NCBI RefSeq assembly: GCF_014646015.1
Contig: NZ_BMMQ01000004.1
Span: 186,001 to 250,000, forward strand
Direction of reading: 5' to 3'
Length of the DNA: 64,000 bases
Source: Microbacterium nanhaiense
Lineage (GTDB): Bacteria; Actinomycetota; Actinomycetes; Actinomycetales; Microbacteriaceae
Positions 57,815 through 64,000 of this stretch are shown here, one piece after another. Numbering within the stretch: the first letter of the stretch is position 1; each line of letters begins with the position of its first letter. The position numbers and the translations under genes are program-made. The notes beneath the pieces are model-generated. The model made no database searches. It saw only the letters and a program-made list of their open reading frames with translations, and had not been told where the DNA came from.

Positions 57815-58881
57815 TTGCTCGTCACCTCGCGGGCGAAGCGGTCGACCCACTCGTCGCGCGTGGGGACGAGCTCCGCGGGGTCGAGCGTGGCGTAGCCGGC
57901 GGCGACCGGATCCGTCGCGATGTCGCCGACGACGGCGGTCAGCTCGGCGGGGATCTCGGCGTCGGGGTTCACCGGGAGGTCGCCCACGAGGTCGGCCGAC
58001 GCGCCCTGCGCCTCGGCGCCCAGCAGGTAGTCGATGAACTGCTCGGCGGCGGCGACGTTCGCGGCGCCCTCGGGGATCATGGCGCGGTTGGTGGCCATGT
58101 AGGCCCCCGTGCTCGGCGCGGCCCAGGCGACGTCGTCGCCGGCGGCGACGAGGTCGGTCGCGAAGCCGTTAAGCGACACGGCCGCGGCGATCTCGCCCTG
58201 CGAGATGAGGTTCGTGACCTCGGTCGAGGAGCTGTAGAACTGGAGGATCCCGGGGGCCCAGGATCCCAGGGTGTCGAAGGCCGTGTCGACGTCGTAGGGG
58301 CCGGATCCGAGCGTCGCGGCGATGCCGCTGACGGTGAGCTGGCCCGCCGTGACCGAGATGTCGGGCATCGCGAGGCGACCGACGAAGGCGCTGTCGCCGT
58401 AGAGGTTCCAATCGGCGGCCTGCTCGGCCGTGATCTCGTCGGTACGGTAGAGCGTGCCATTGAGCTGGTAGCTGTAGGCGGGGCCCGCGTAGGCGTCTTC
58501 CTTGGCGAAGTCGGCGATCGCGTCGAGGTTCGGCACCTTCGACGTGTCGAGCTGCTGGAACAGGCCCTTGTCCTGGCCGAGAGCGGCGTAGTAGTCGCTG
58601 ATGAGCATGACGTCGACGTCCGGGTTGACGCCGTTGGCGAGCTCGAGCTGCGAGAGGCGGTCGGCGTTCGATCCGGTCGCGACCTCGACCTCGATGCCGG
58701 TCGCCTCGGTGAAGGGGTCGATGACGGCCTCCTGCAGCTGCTCGACGCCGAAGGGGAAGGTGCTCACGACGAGCACGTCGTCATCGGATCCGGATCCGGC
58801 CGCGGAGCAGCCGGCGAGGGCGATCGTACCGACGGCGAGCGTCGACAGGCCGATGAGGCGAAGGGGCGTGGTGCGGGACAT
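57811..58881 (-). CDS. ABC transporter substrate-binding lipoprotein (PotD-like)
   Basis: 356 residues. Lipobox ALAGC (Cys about 25), then the two-lobe binding fold of the spermidine/putrescine/thiamine/iron type (VLVVSTFPFGVEQLQEAVIDPFTEATGIEV, VDVMLISDYYAALGQDKGLF). Ligand unknown. A ribosome site AAAGG precedes the ATG; 12 bases separate it from the ATPase gene. It is coupled to the deaminase-like gene. Confidence 0.93.
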   Translation of the reverse strand: MSRTTPLRLIGLSTLAVGTIALAGCSAAGSGSDDDVLVVSTFPFGVEQLQEAVIDPFTEATGIEVEVATGSNADRLSQLELANGVNPDVDVMLISDYYAALGQDKGLFQQLDTSKVPNLDAIADFAKEDAYAGPAYSYQLNGTLYRTDEITAEQAADWNLYGDSAFVGRLAMPDISVTAGQLTVSGIAATLGSGPYDVDTAFDTLGSWAPGILQFYSSSTEVTNLISQGEIAAAVSLNGFATDLVAAGDDVAWAAPSTGAYMATNRAMIPEGAANVAAAEQFIDYLLGAEAQGASADLVGDLPVNPDAEIPAELTAVVGDIATDPVAAGYATLDPAELVPTRDEWVDRFAREVTSK

Positions 58882-58893
58882 GCGCGGAACCTT

Positions 58894-59889
58894 TCAGTTC
58901 TCGATGGGGAGGAGGCGGGATTCGGGGGCGGTGACGACCACGTCGTCGCCGATCGCGACGCGGGGCGCGGCGTCGGCGCGCACGTCGGACATCAGGGTGA
59001 CCTGGCCGTTGTCGTCGCGTGAGGTGACCGTGATGATCTGGTCCACCCCGCGGTAGGCGACGTCGGTGACGACGGCGGGCAGCGCGAGGCCCCCGGCGGG
59101 CGAGACGGTGCCGGGCACGATCTCGAGGTGCTCCGGGCGCACCGTCACGAGGCCGCCCGCCGTCTGGATGAAGTTCTCGTAGCCGAGGAAGTCGGCGACG
59201 AAGCGGTTCTTCGGCGACCCGAACACCTCGGCGGGCGCGCCCTGCTGCATGATCTTGCCCGCGCGCATGAGGATCATCTCGTCGCTCATCTCGAGCGCCT
59301 CGTCCTGGTCGTGCGTGACGAGCACGACGGTGAGGCCCGTCTCGGCCTGGATCCGGCGGATCTCGGAACGCATCTGCACGCGCAGGCGGGCGTCGAGGTT
59401 CGACAGCGGCTCGTCGAGGAGGAGCAGCCGGGGGCGGATCGCGATCGCGCGAGCCAGCGCGACGCGCTGCTGCTGGCCGCCCGAGAGGGCGCGCGGCTTG
59501 CGGCCCGCGAGGTGGCCGAGACCGACGAGCTCGAGCGACTCGGCGACGCGGGCGTCGCGCTCGGGCCGCGGCGTGCGGCGGAGCTTCAGGCCGTAGGCGA
59601 CGTTCTCGGCGACCGTCATGTGCGGGAACAGCGCGTAGGACTGGAAGACCATGCCGAGCCCGCGCTTCTCGGGCGGCGTGCGGGTCACGTCGTTTCCGTC
59701 GATGAGGATCCGGCCGGAGGTGGGGCGCGTGTAGCCGGCGAGCATGCGCAGCGACGTCGTCTTGCCGCACCCGGAGGGGCCGAGCAGGGTCGTGAGCTTC
59801 CCGGCGGGGATGGTCATGTCGATGCCGTCGACGGCGGTGAAGTCGCCGAAGACCTGCGTGACGTTTTCGAACTGGGCGGCGTTGTTCAT
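58894..59889 (-). CDS. ABC transporter ATP-binding protein (PotA-like)
   Basis: 331 residues. Walker A LGPSGCGKTTSLR (about 38), Q-loop FQSYALFPHMTV, signature LSGGQQQRVALARA, Walker B LLLLDEPLSNLD, and H-loop VTHDQDEAL. The C-terminal TOBE domain (about 250-330) is typical of the PotA/CysA/MalK group. Its ATG overlaps the end of the second permease gene. Confidence 0.95.
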   Translation of the reverse strand: MNNAAQFENVTQVFGDFTAVDGIDMTIPAGKLTTLLGPSGCGKTTSLRMLAGYTRPTSGRILIDGNDVTRTPPEKRGLGMVFQSYALFPHMTVAENVAYGLKLRRTPRPERDARVAESLELVGLGHLAGRKPRALSGGQQQRVALARAIAIRPRLLLLDEPLSNLDARLRVQMRSEIRRIQAETGLTVVLVTHDQDEALEMSDEMILMRAGKIMQQGAPAEVFGSPKNRFVADFLGYENFIQTAGGLVTVRPEHLEIVPGTVSPAGGLALPAVVTDVAYRGVDQIITVTSRDDNGQVTLMSDVRADAAPRVAIGDDVVVTAPESRLLPIEN

Positions 59890-60683
59890 CCGTTGATGCC
59901 TCCGAAGATCTTGGCGAAGCCGACCGTGCGCTCGGCGATGACGGCGATGACGATGGTGGCGGCGAGGATGATGGTCGAGATCGCGGCCACCATGGGGTCG
60001 TAGCTCTGCTGCACGTAGTCGAGCATCGTCACGGGAAGGGTCTGCGTCTGCCGGCTCTGCAGCAGCAGCGACAGCGGCACGTTGTTGAACGAGGTGATGA
60101 AGCTCAGCAGTGCCGCGGAGAAGATGCCCGGGCGGAGCATCGGCATCGTGATGGTCCAGAACGTCCGCATGGGGCTCGCGCCGAGGCCGCGGGCGGCCTC
60201 TTCGAGCGAGGCGTCGGTGCCGGCGAGCGTCGCCCCCGTCACGCGCACAGCATAGGGCAGGAGCAGGGCCGTGTGGCCGATGAGCAGCACGGGCCAGTTG
60301 TCGATGCGGAAGGTGACGATGAGCTGCTGGAACAGCGCGAGGCCGACGACGAGCTCGGGCACGATCAGCGGCGAGAGGAAGAGGTTCTCGACGATTCCCT
60401 TACCGGGCAGGGCGCCGCGGTGGATCGCGAGCGTGACGGGCACGCCGACCGCGAGGGCGATGAGCGTCGCGAGAAGCGCGATCTCGAGGCTCGTGACGAG
60501 GGATCCGACGAACGGCTGGTAGCTCAGCGCCTCGCCGAACCAGCGCATCGAGAACCCCTGCGGCGGGAAGCTCAGGGTCTCGCCGTCCGTGAAGGCCGTG
60601 GCGACGACGAAGAGGATCGGCACGATCATGATGATGTAGCCGGCGACCGCGAGCGTCGCGGCGACGGGGTGGCGGGTGTTCAC
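59886..60683 (-). CDS. ABC transporter permease (PotC-like)
   Basis: 265 residues from a GTG overlapping the upstream permease stop (GTGA). Six membrane helices; the EAA-loop reads LEEAARGLGASPMRTFWTITMPMLRPG. With the first permease it forms the channel of the importer. Confidence 0.93.
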   Translation of the reverse strand: MNTRHPVAATLAVAGYIIMIVPILFVVATAFTDGETLSFPPQGFSMRWFGEALSYQPFVGSLVTSLEIALLATLIALAVGVPVTLAIHRGALPGKGIVENLFLSPLIVPELVVGLALFQQLIVTFRIDNWPVLLIGHTALLLPYAVRVTGATLAGTDASLEEAARGLGASPMRTFWTITMPMLRPGIFSAALLSFITSFNNVPLSLLLQSRQTQTLPVTMLDYVQQSYDPMVAAISTIILAATIVIAVIAERTVGFAKIFGGING

Positions 60684-61504
60684 GCGGTCGCTCCCTTCCG
60701 GCCGACGAGGCTCGAGACGCCGGACACGACGAACACGAGAACCGTCATGATGATGGCCGTCGCGCTCGCGCCGGCCCAGTCGATCGTGACGCTCGAGTAG
60801 GTGAACAGCTGCGTCGCGAGCATGCGGTTCCCTGATCCGCCGAGCAGGTACGGGGTCGTGTACGCCGTGACGGATCCGGCGAAGACGAGCGTCGCGGCGA
60901 CGACGATGCCCGGCAGCGACAGCGGCAGCACGATGTCGCGGAAGGTGCGGCCGCGGCTCGCGCCGAGGCCGCGGGCGGCGTCGTCGAGACCGGGGTTGAC
61001 CTGGGTCACCGCCGAATAGCACGTGACGATCGCCAGCGGCAGGAACAGCTGCGTCATGCCCAGCACGATGGCGAGCGGGGTGTAGAGCAGCTGCGGCGCC
61101 TGGTCGACGAGGCCGAGGCCGGTCAGGAGCTTGCCGATCGCACCGTTGGATCCGAGGATGACGAGCCAGCCGAAGGTGCGCACGACGTTGCTCAGCATGA
61201 GCGGAAAGATCGCGAGCGCGAGCAGCACACCCGACCACCGCGAGGAGGTGCGGGCGAGCAGGTACGCGATCGGGAACCCCAGCACCACGCAGATGAGCGT
61301 GACGATGAGGGCGAGCAGGAGCGTGCGGCCGATGGTCGCGAGGAAGAAGGGATCGACGAGCATCTCGCCGAGACGCACGAATATCTCGGACGTCTCCGTG
61401 CCTGGGGGTGCGAAGAGCATCGCGAGCGCCGGCACGAGGAAGCCGATGAGCAGGAACGCGAGCCCCGGCAACAGCAGGAGCGCGGTGGTGACCCGGCTTC
61501 TCAT
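60680..61504 (-). CDS. ABC transporter permease (PotB-like)
   Basis: 274 residues, six membrane helices, EAA-loop LDDAARGLGASRGRTFRDIVLPLSLPG. First gene of the five-gene operon permease-permease-ATPase-binding protein-deaminase. AAAGGTGAGAG gives the ribosome site. A LacI-type palindrome lies 26 bases before its ATG. Confidence 0.93.
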   Translation of the reverse strand: MRSRVTTALLLLPGLAFLLIGFLVPALAMLFAPPGTETSEIFVRLGEMLVDPFFLATIGRTLLLALIVTLICVVLGFPIAYLLARTSSRWSGVLLALAIFPLMLSNVVRTFGWLVILGSNGAIGKLLTGLGLVDQAPQLLYTPLAIVLGMTQLFLPLAIVTCYSAVTQVNPGLDDAARGLGASRGRTFRDIVLPLSLPGIVVAATLVFAGSVTAYTTPYLLGGSGNRMLATQLFTYSSVTIDWAGASATAIIMTVLVFVVSGVSSLVGRKGATA

Positions 61505-61529
61505 CTCTCACCTTTCGAGCGTCTGAGCG

Positions 61530-61543
61530 TGCAAACGGTTGCA
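61530..61543. promoter_or_regulatory. LacI-type operator O1 (transporter side)
   Basis: TGCAAACGGTTGCA, a near-perfect palindrome of the LacI-family type with a central CG. It is placed to repress the ABC operon on the minus strand. Confidence 0.7.
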
Positions 61544-61595
61544 TACACACGAGCGATGATACTCGCTTTTTGTTTCAAAAAAAGACGCGAGACGA

Positions 61596-61625
61596 TAGTC
61601 TGATCCATGCAACCGGTTCGTTGCA
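61596..61625 (+). promoter_or_regulatory. Promoter -10 and LacI-type operator O2 for the regulator gene
   Basis: TAGTCT (61596-61601) is a candidate -10. It is directly followed by the palindrome TGCAAC-N6-GTTGCA (61608-61625), which would overlap the transcript start. This suggests the LacI-type protein represses its own gene. Confidence 0.55.
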
Positions 61626-61652
61626 CACGCGATCGACCATCCGAGGAGCCCC

Positions 61653-62597
61653 ATGGCCACCATCGCCGACGTCGCACGCCTCGCGGGCGTCTCGAAGTCG
61701 ACGGTCTCCCGCGCCCTGTCCCGGCCCGAGATGCTCCTGCCCGAGACGGTCGCGACGGTCCACGAGGCCGCCGAGAAACTCGGCTATGTCGCCAACAGCG
61801 CCGCGCGCTTCCTCGCGGGCGGCCGCACCGGGGTCGTGGCTCTCGTCGTCCCGACCCTCGACAACAGCTTCTTCGCCCCCATCATCGGCGGAGCCCAGGC
61901 GCGAGCCGATGCCGAGGGCCGCCAGGTCACCGTCGCCGTGCACTCCTTCGCGGCGGGCGACAGCCTCACCACCTTCGGTCGCCTCGCGCGCCAGGTCGAC
62001 GGGTTCATCATCGTCGCCCCCGGCGGCAGCGACGACATCGTGCGGGCCGCGGCGACGAAGCCGGCCGTGCTCGTCGACCGCGAGATCGACGGCATGTCGT
62101 CGGCCGTCGCCGACACCGCGGCGGCCTTCACCCTCGTCGTCGAGCACTTCGCCCGCACGGGGCGCCGCCGGCTGGTCTACGTGGGCGGACCCGGAGGCTC
62201 GTGGCAGGACGCGCAACGCACCGCCGCCGTGCGCGCGGCGGCCGCGCGCGTGGGCGCGTCGCTGGAGGTCGTCGGCCCCTATCCCCCCACCTTCGCGGCG
62301 GGCGCGGAGGCCGCGCGGCGGGTACGCGAGCTGCGGCCCGACGCCGTGATCCCCTACGCCACCGCCCTGGGGCTCGGGATCCAGCACGTCTCCCTCGTCG
62401 CGGGCGAGACCCCGCCCGCCGTCAGCTCCGAGCGCGCGATCGTCGAGGCGCTCGGGCTCACGGACGTGCCCGCGATCGACGTCGACGGCCGCGTCCTCGG
62501 CGACGTCGCCGCGCGACTGCTCTCGCAGCGGATCCAAGATCCAGCGGGCGACCCGAACCGCGTGCGACTCTCGGTGCCGGTGACCTGGGGAGCCTAG
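61653..62597 (+). CDS. LacI-family transcriptional regulator
   Basis: 314 residues. DNA-binding start MATIADVARLAGVSKSTVSRALSR with the hinge helix near NSAARFLAGGRTG, then a periplasmic-binding-protein-like sensor domain. GAGGAGC precedes the ATG. It is divergent from the ABC/deaminase operon and followed by a beta-galactosidase gene; palindromes of the right type lie before all three units. Effector probably a sugar or nucleoside. Confidence 0.94.
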   Translation: MATIADVARLAGVSKSTVSRALSRPEMLLPETVATVHEAAEKLGYVANSAARFLAGGRTGVVALVVPTLDNSFFAPIIGGAQARADAEGRQVTVAVHSFAAGDSLTTFGRLARQVDGFIIVAPGGSDDIVRAAATKPAVLVDREIDGMSSAVADTAAAFTLVVEHFARTGRRRLVYVGGPGGSWQDAQRTAAVRAAAARVGASLEVVGPYPPTFAAGAEAARRVRELRPDAVIPYATALGLGIQHVSLVAGETPPAVSSERAIVEALGLTDVPAIDVDGRVLGDVAARLLSQRIQDPAGDPNRVRLSVPVTWGA

Positions 62598-62648
62598 GGC
62601 GCGGCGCGCGCGTGTGGCAGAGTGGGGGTGTCCTCCGCAACGACGCTG

Positions 62649-62662
62649 AGCAAAGGTTTGCC
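62649..62662. promoter_or_regulatory. LacI-type operator O3 before the GH2 gene
   Basis: GCAAAGGTTTGC (62650-62661), half-sites GCAAA and TTTGC around a central GG, ends five bases before the GH2 ATG. It resembles O1 and O2 in half-site sequence but not in the centre. Confidence 0.5.
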
Positions 62663-62666
62663 CTCT

Positions 62667-64000
62667 ATGGATACGCGCGCACTCATCGACGGACTCGGAC
62701 CGGGCGAAGGCGCCCTTCAGCCCCGGGCCCGATACCGCTCCGACGCCGCCGAGATCGACCTCGGCGGCCGATGGCGCTTCGCCCCCTACGAGCGGGCACT
62801 CGACGCGCCCGAGGAGCCCGCGCGCGGCGACGCCGAGATCCAGGTTCCCGGACACTGGCAGCTGCAGGGCCACGGGGCGCCCGCGTACACGAACGTCGTC
62901 TTCCCCTTCCCCGTCGACCCGCCCCACGTCCCCGACGCGAACCCCGCGGGCGACTACCAGCGCGACGTCGAGCTGCCGGATCTCGACGGCCGCCGCGTCA
63001 TCCTGCGCTTCGACGGTGTCGACAACGCGGCGCAGATCTGGTTCAACGGGCGCGAGGTGGGCACGACGAAGGGCAGCCGCAACACGCACGAGTTCGACGT
63101 CACGCAGCACGCCCGGCCGGGCGTCAACGACCTCCGCGTGCGCGTCGTGCAGTTCAGTGCGACGAGCTATCTCGAAGACCAGGACATGTGGTGGATGTCG
63201 GGCATCTTCCGCCCCGTCACGGTGCTACTCCTCCCCGAGGAATCCCTCGGCGACCTGCGCGTCCGCGCCGACGTCGACCCGGCGACGGGCGAGGGGATCC
63301 TGCGGGTCGACGCGGACGCGGACGCGAGCGTCCGCATCGCGGCGCTCGGCGTCGACGCCCGCGCGGGCGAGGAGATCCGGATCCCGGGCGTGCGCGCCTG
63401 GTCTCCGGAGGATCCGGCGCTGTACGAGCTCGTCGTCGCGGGCGCGCACGAGAGCGCGCGCCTGCGGATCGGGTTCCGCCGCATCGAGATCAGGGACGCG
63501 CAGATCCTCGTGAACGGGATCCCCGTGCTGTTCCGCGGCGTGAACCGGCACGACCACCACCCCGATCGCGGACGCGCCGTGACCGTGGACGACATCCGCG
63601 AGGACCTGCTGCTGATGAAGCGGAGCAACGTCAACGCGATCCGCACGAGCCACTACCCGCCGCGCCCCGAACTCCTGGAGCTCGCCGACGAGCTCGGCTT
63701 CTGGGTCATCGACGAGGCCGACTTCGAGTCGCACGGCTTCTCGGAGCTCGGCGAGCGCCGCAACCCCGTCGACGACCCCGCCTGGCGGGACGCGCTCGTC
63801 GACCGCATGCGGCGCATGGTCGCGCGCGACCGCAACCACCCGAGCGTCATTATGTGGTCGCTCGGCAACGAATCCGGGGCGGGACGGAACCTGGCCGATA
63901 TGCGCGCCGCGGCCCTCGAGCTCGACGATTCGCGCCCGATCCACTACGAGCGCGACTACAGCTTCCGCTACTCCGACGTGTTCTCCCTGATGTACCCGAC
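62667..64000 (+). CDS. Beta-galactosidase, GH2 family (3' end outside window)
   Basis: 444 codons are in the window, open at the right edge; the family usually has about 1000 residues. From ATG 62667 the jelly-roll sugar-binding domain (VPGHWQLQGHGAPAYTNVVFPF, YLEDQDMWWMSGIFRPV) and the Ig-like domain lead into the TIM barrel with GVNRHDHHP, NAIRTSHYPP, DEADFESHGF and the acid/base Glu in WSLGNESG. Cleaves terminal beta-galactosides. Controlled most likely by the LacI protein upstream; no signal peptide, so cytoplasmic. Confidence 0.95.
   Translation, partial: MDTRALIDGLGPGEGALQPRARYRSDAAEIDLGGRWRFAPYERALDAPEEPARGDAEIQVPGHWQLQGHGAPAYTNVVFPFPVDPPHVPDANPAGDYQRDVELPDLDGRRVILRFDGVDNAAQIWFNGREVGTTKGSRNTHEFDVTQHARPGVNDLRVRVVQFSATSYLEDQDMWWMSGIFRPVTVLLLPEESLGDLRVRADVDPATGEGILRVDADADASVRIAALGVDARAGEEIRIPGVRAWSPEDPALYELVVAGAHESARLRIGFRRIEIRDAQILVNGIPVLFRGVNRHDHHPDRGRAVTVDDIREDLLLMKRSNVNAIRTSHYPPRPELLELADELGFWVIDEADFESHGFSELGERRNPVDDPAWRDALVDRMRRMVARDRNHPSVIMWSLGNESGAGRNLADMRAAALELDDSRPIHYERDYSFRYSDVFSLMYP

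Overview
The window is 64 kb of high-GC actinobacterial chromosome. Gene content, heavy use of GTG starts, ATGA/GTGA stop-start overlaps and the conserved tRNA-Leu / fhaA-fhaB-pstP-rodA-pbpA-pknA-pknB / crgA / rhomboid / ppiA block point to a member of the Microbacteriaceae, probably Microbacterium or a close relative. In actinobacteria this block usually lies close to oriC. Genus placement is inference; no rRNA is present.

Layout. 1-4.5 kb: end of a MoxR/DUF58/VWA-type membrane operon. 4.5-13 kb: tricorn-like protease, DesK/LuxR-type two-component pair, deoC, an ABC-2 exporter pair, a D-2-hydroxyacid dehydrogenase. 13-18.5 kb: purA, a sortase-like protein, argG, alanine dehydrogenase, a VOC protein and a 61-residue Cys-rich protein. 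18.5-24.7 kb: complete Mrp-type Na+/H+ antiporter operon. 24.8-27.8 kb: nucS (mismatch endonuclease), a HAD phosphatase, a coiled-coil membrane protein, a cold-shock protein. 28-29.7 kb: a rhamnogalacturonan lyase-like pseudogene. 29.8-39.3 kb: tRNA-Leu and the cell-wall growth and Ser/Thr kinase cluster.

39.3-43.2 kb holds a dipZ-sigK-rskA operon divergent from a fasciclin lipoprotein gene. This is the gene set controlled by SigK in Mycobacterium tuberculosis. Matched promoter-like sequences (C-A/C-ATCC, 16 nt, CGAAT) face both ways in the shared intergenic region. 43.3-48.5 kb: crgA, a cluster of DnaA-box-like sequences, pckG, rhomboid protease, ppiA, a small membrane protein, aroQ. 48.7-56.4 kb: ThrE-type exporter, TauE-type permease, a five-component peptide ABC transporter. 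56.7-64 kb: a polyamine-type ABC operon ending in an adenosine-deaminase-like gene, divergent from a LacI-family regulator and a GH2 beta-galactosidase cut by the window edge. Three LacI-type palindromes lie at these promoters.

Structure beyond genes: at least twelve genes carry a TANNNT-like hexamer 6-7 nt before the start codon with little or no ribosome-binding site, which suggests leaderless transcription. GGATCC is conspicuously frequent in all reading frames. Three long, non-terminator-like inverted-repeat elements sit at gene 3' ends.
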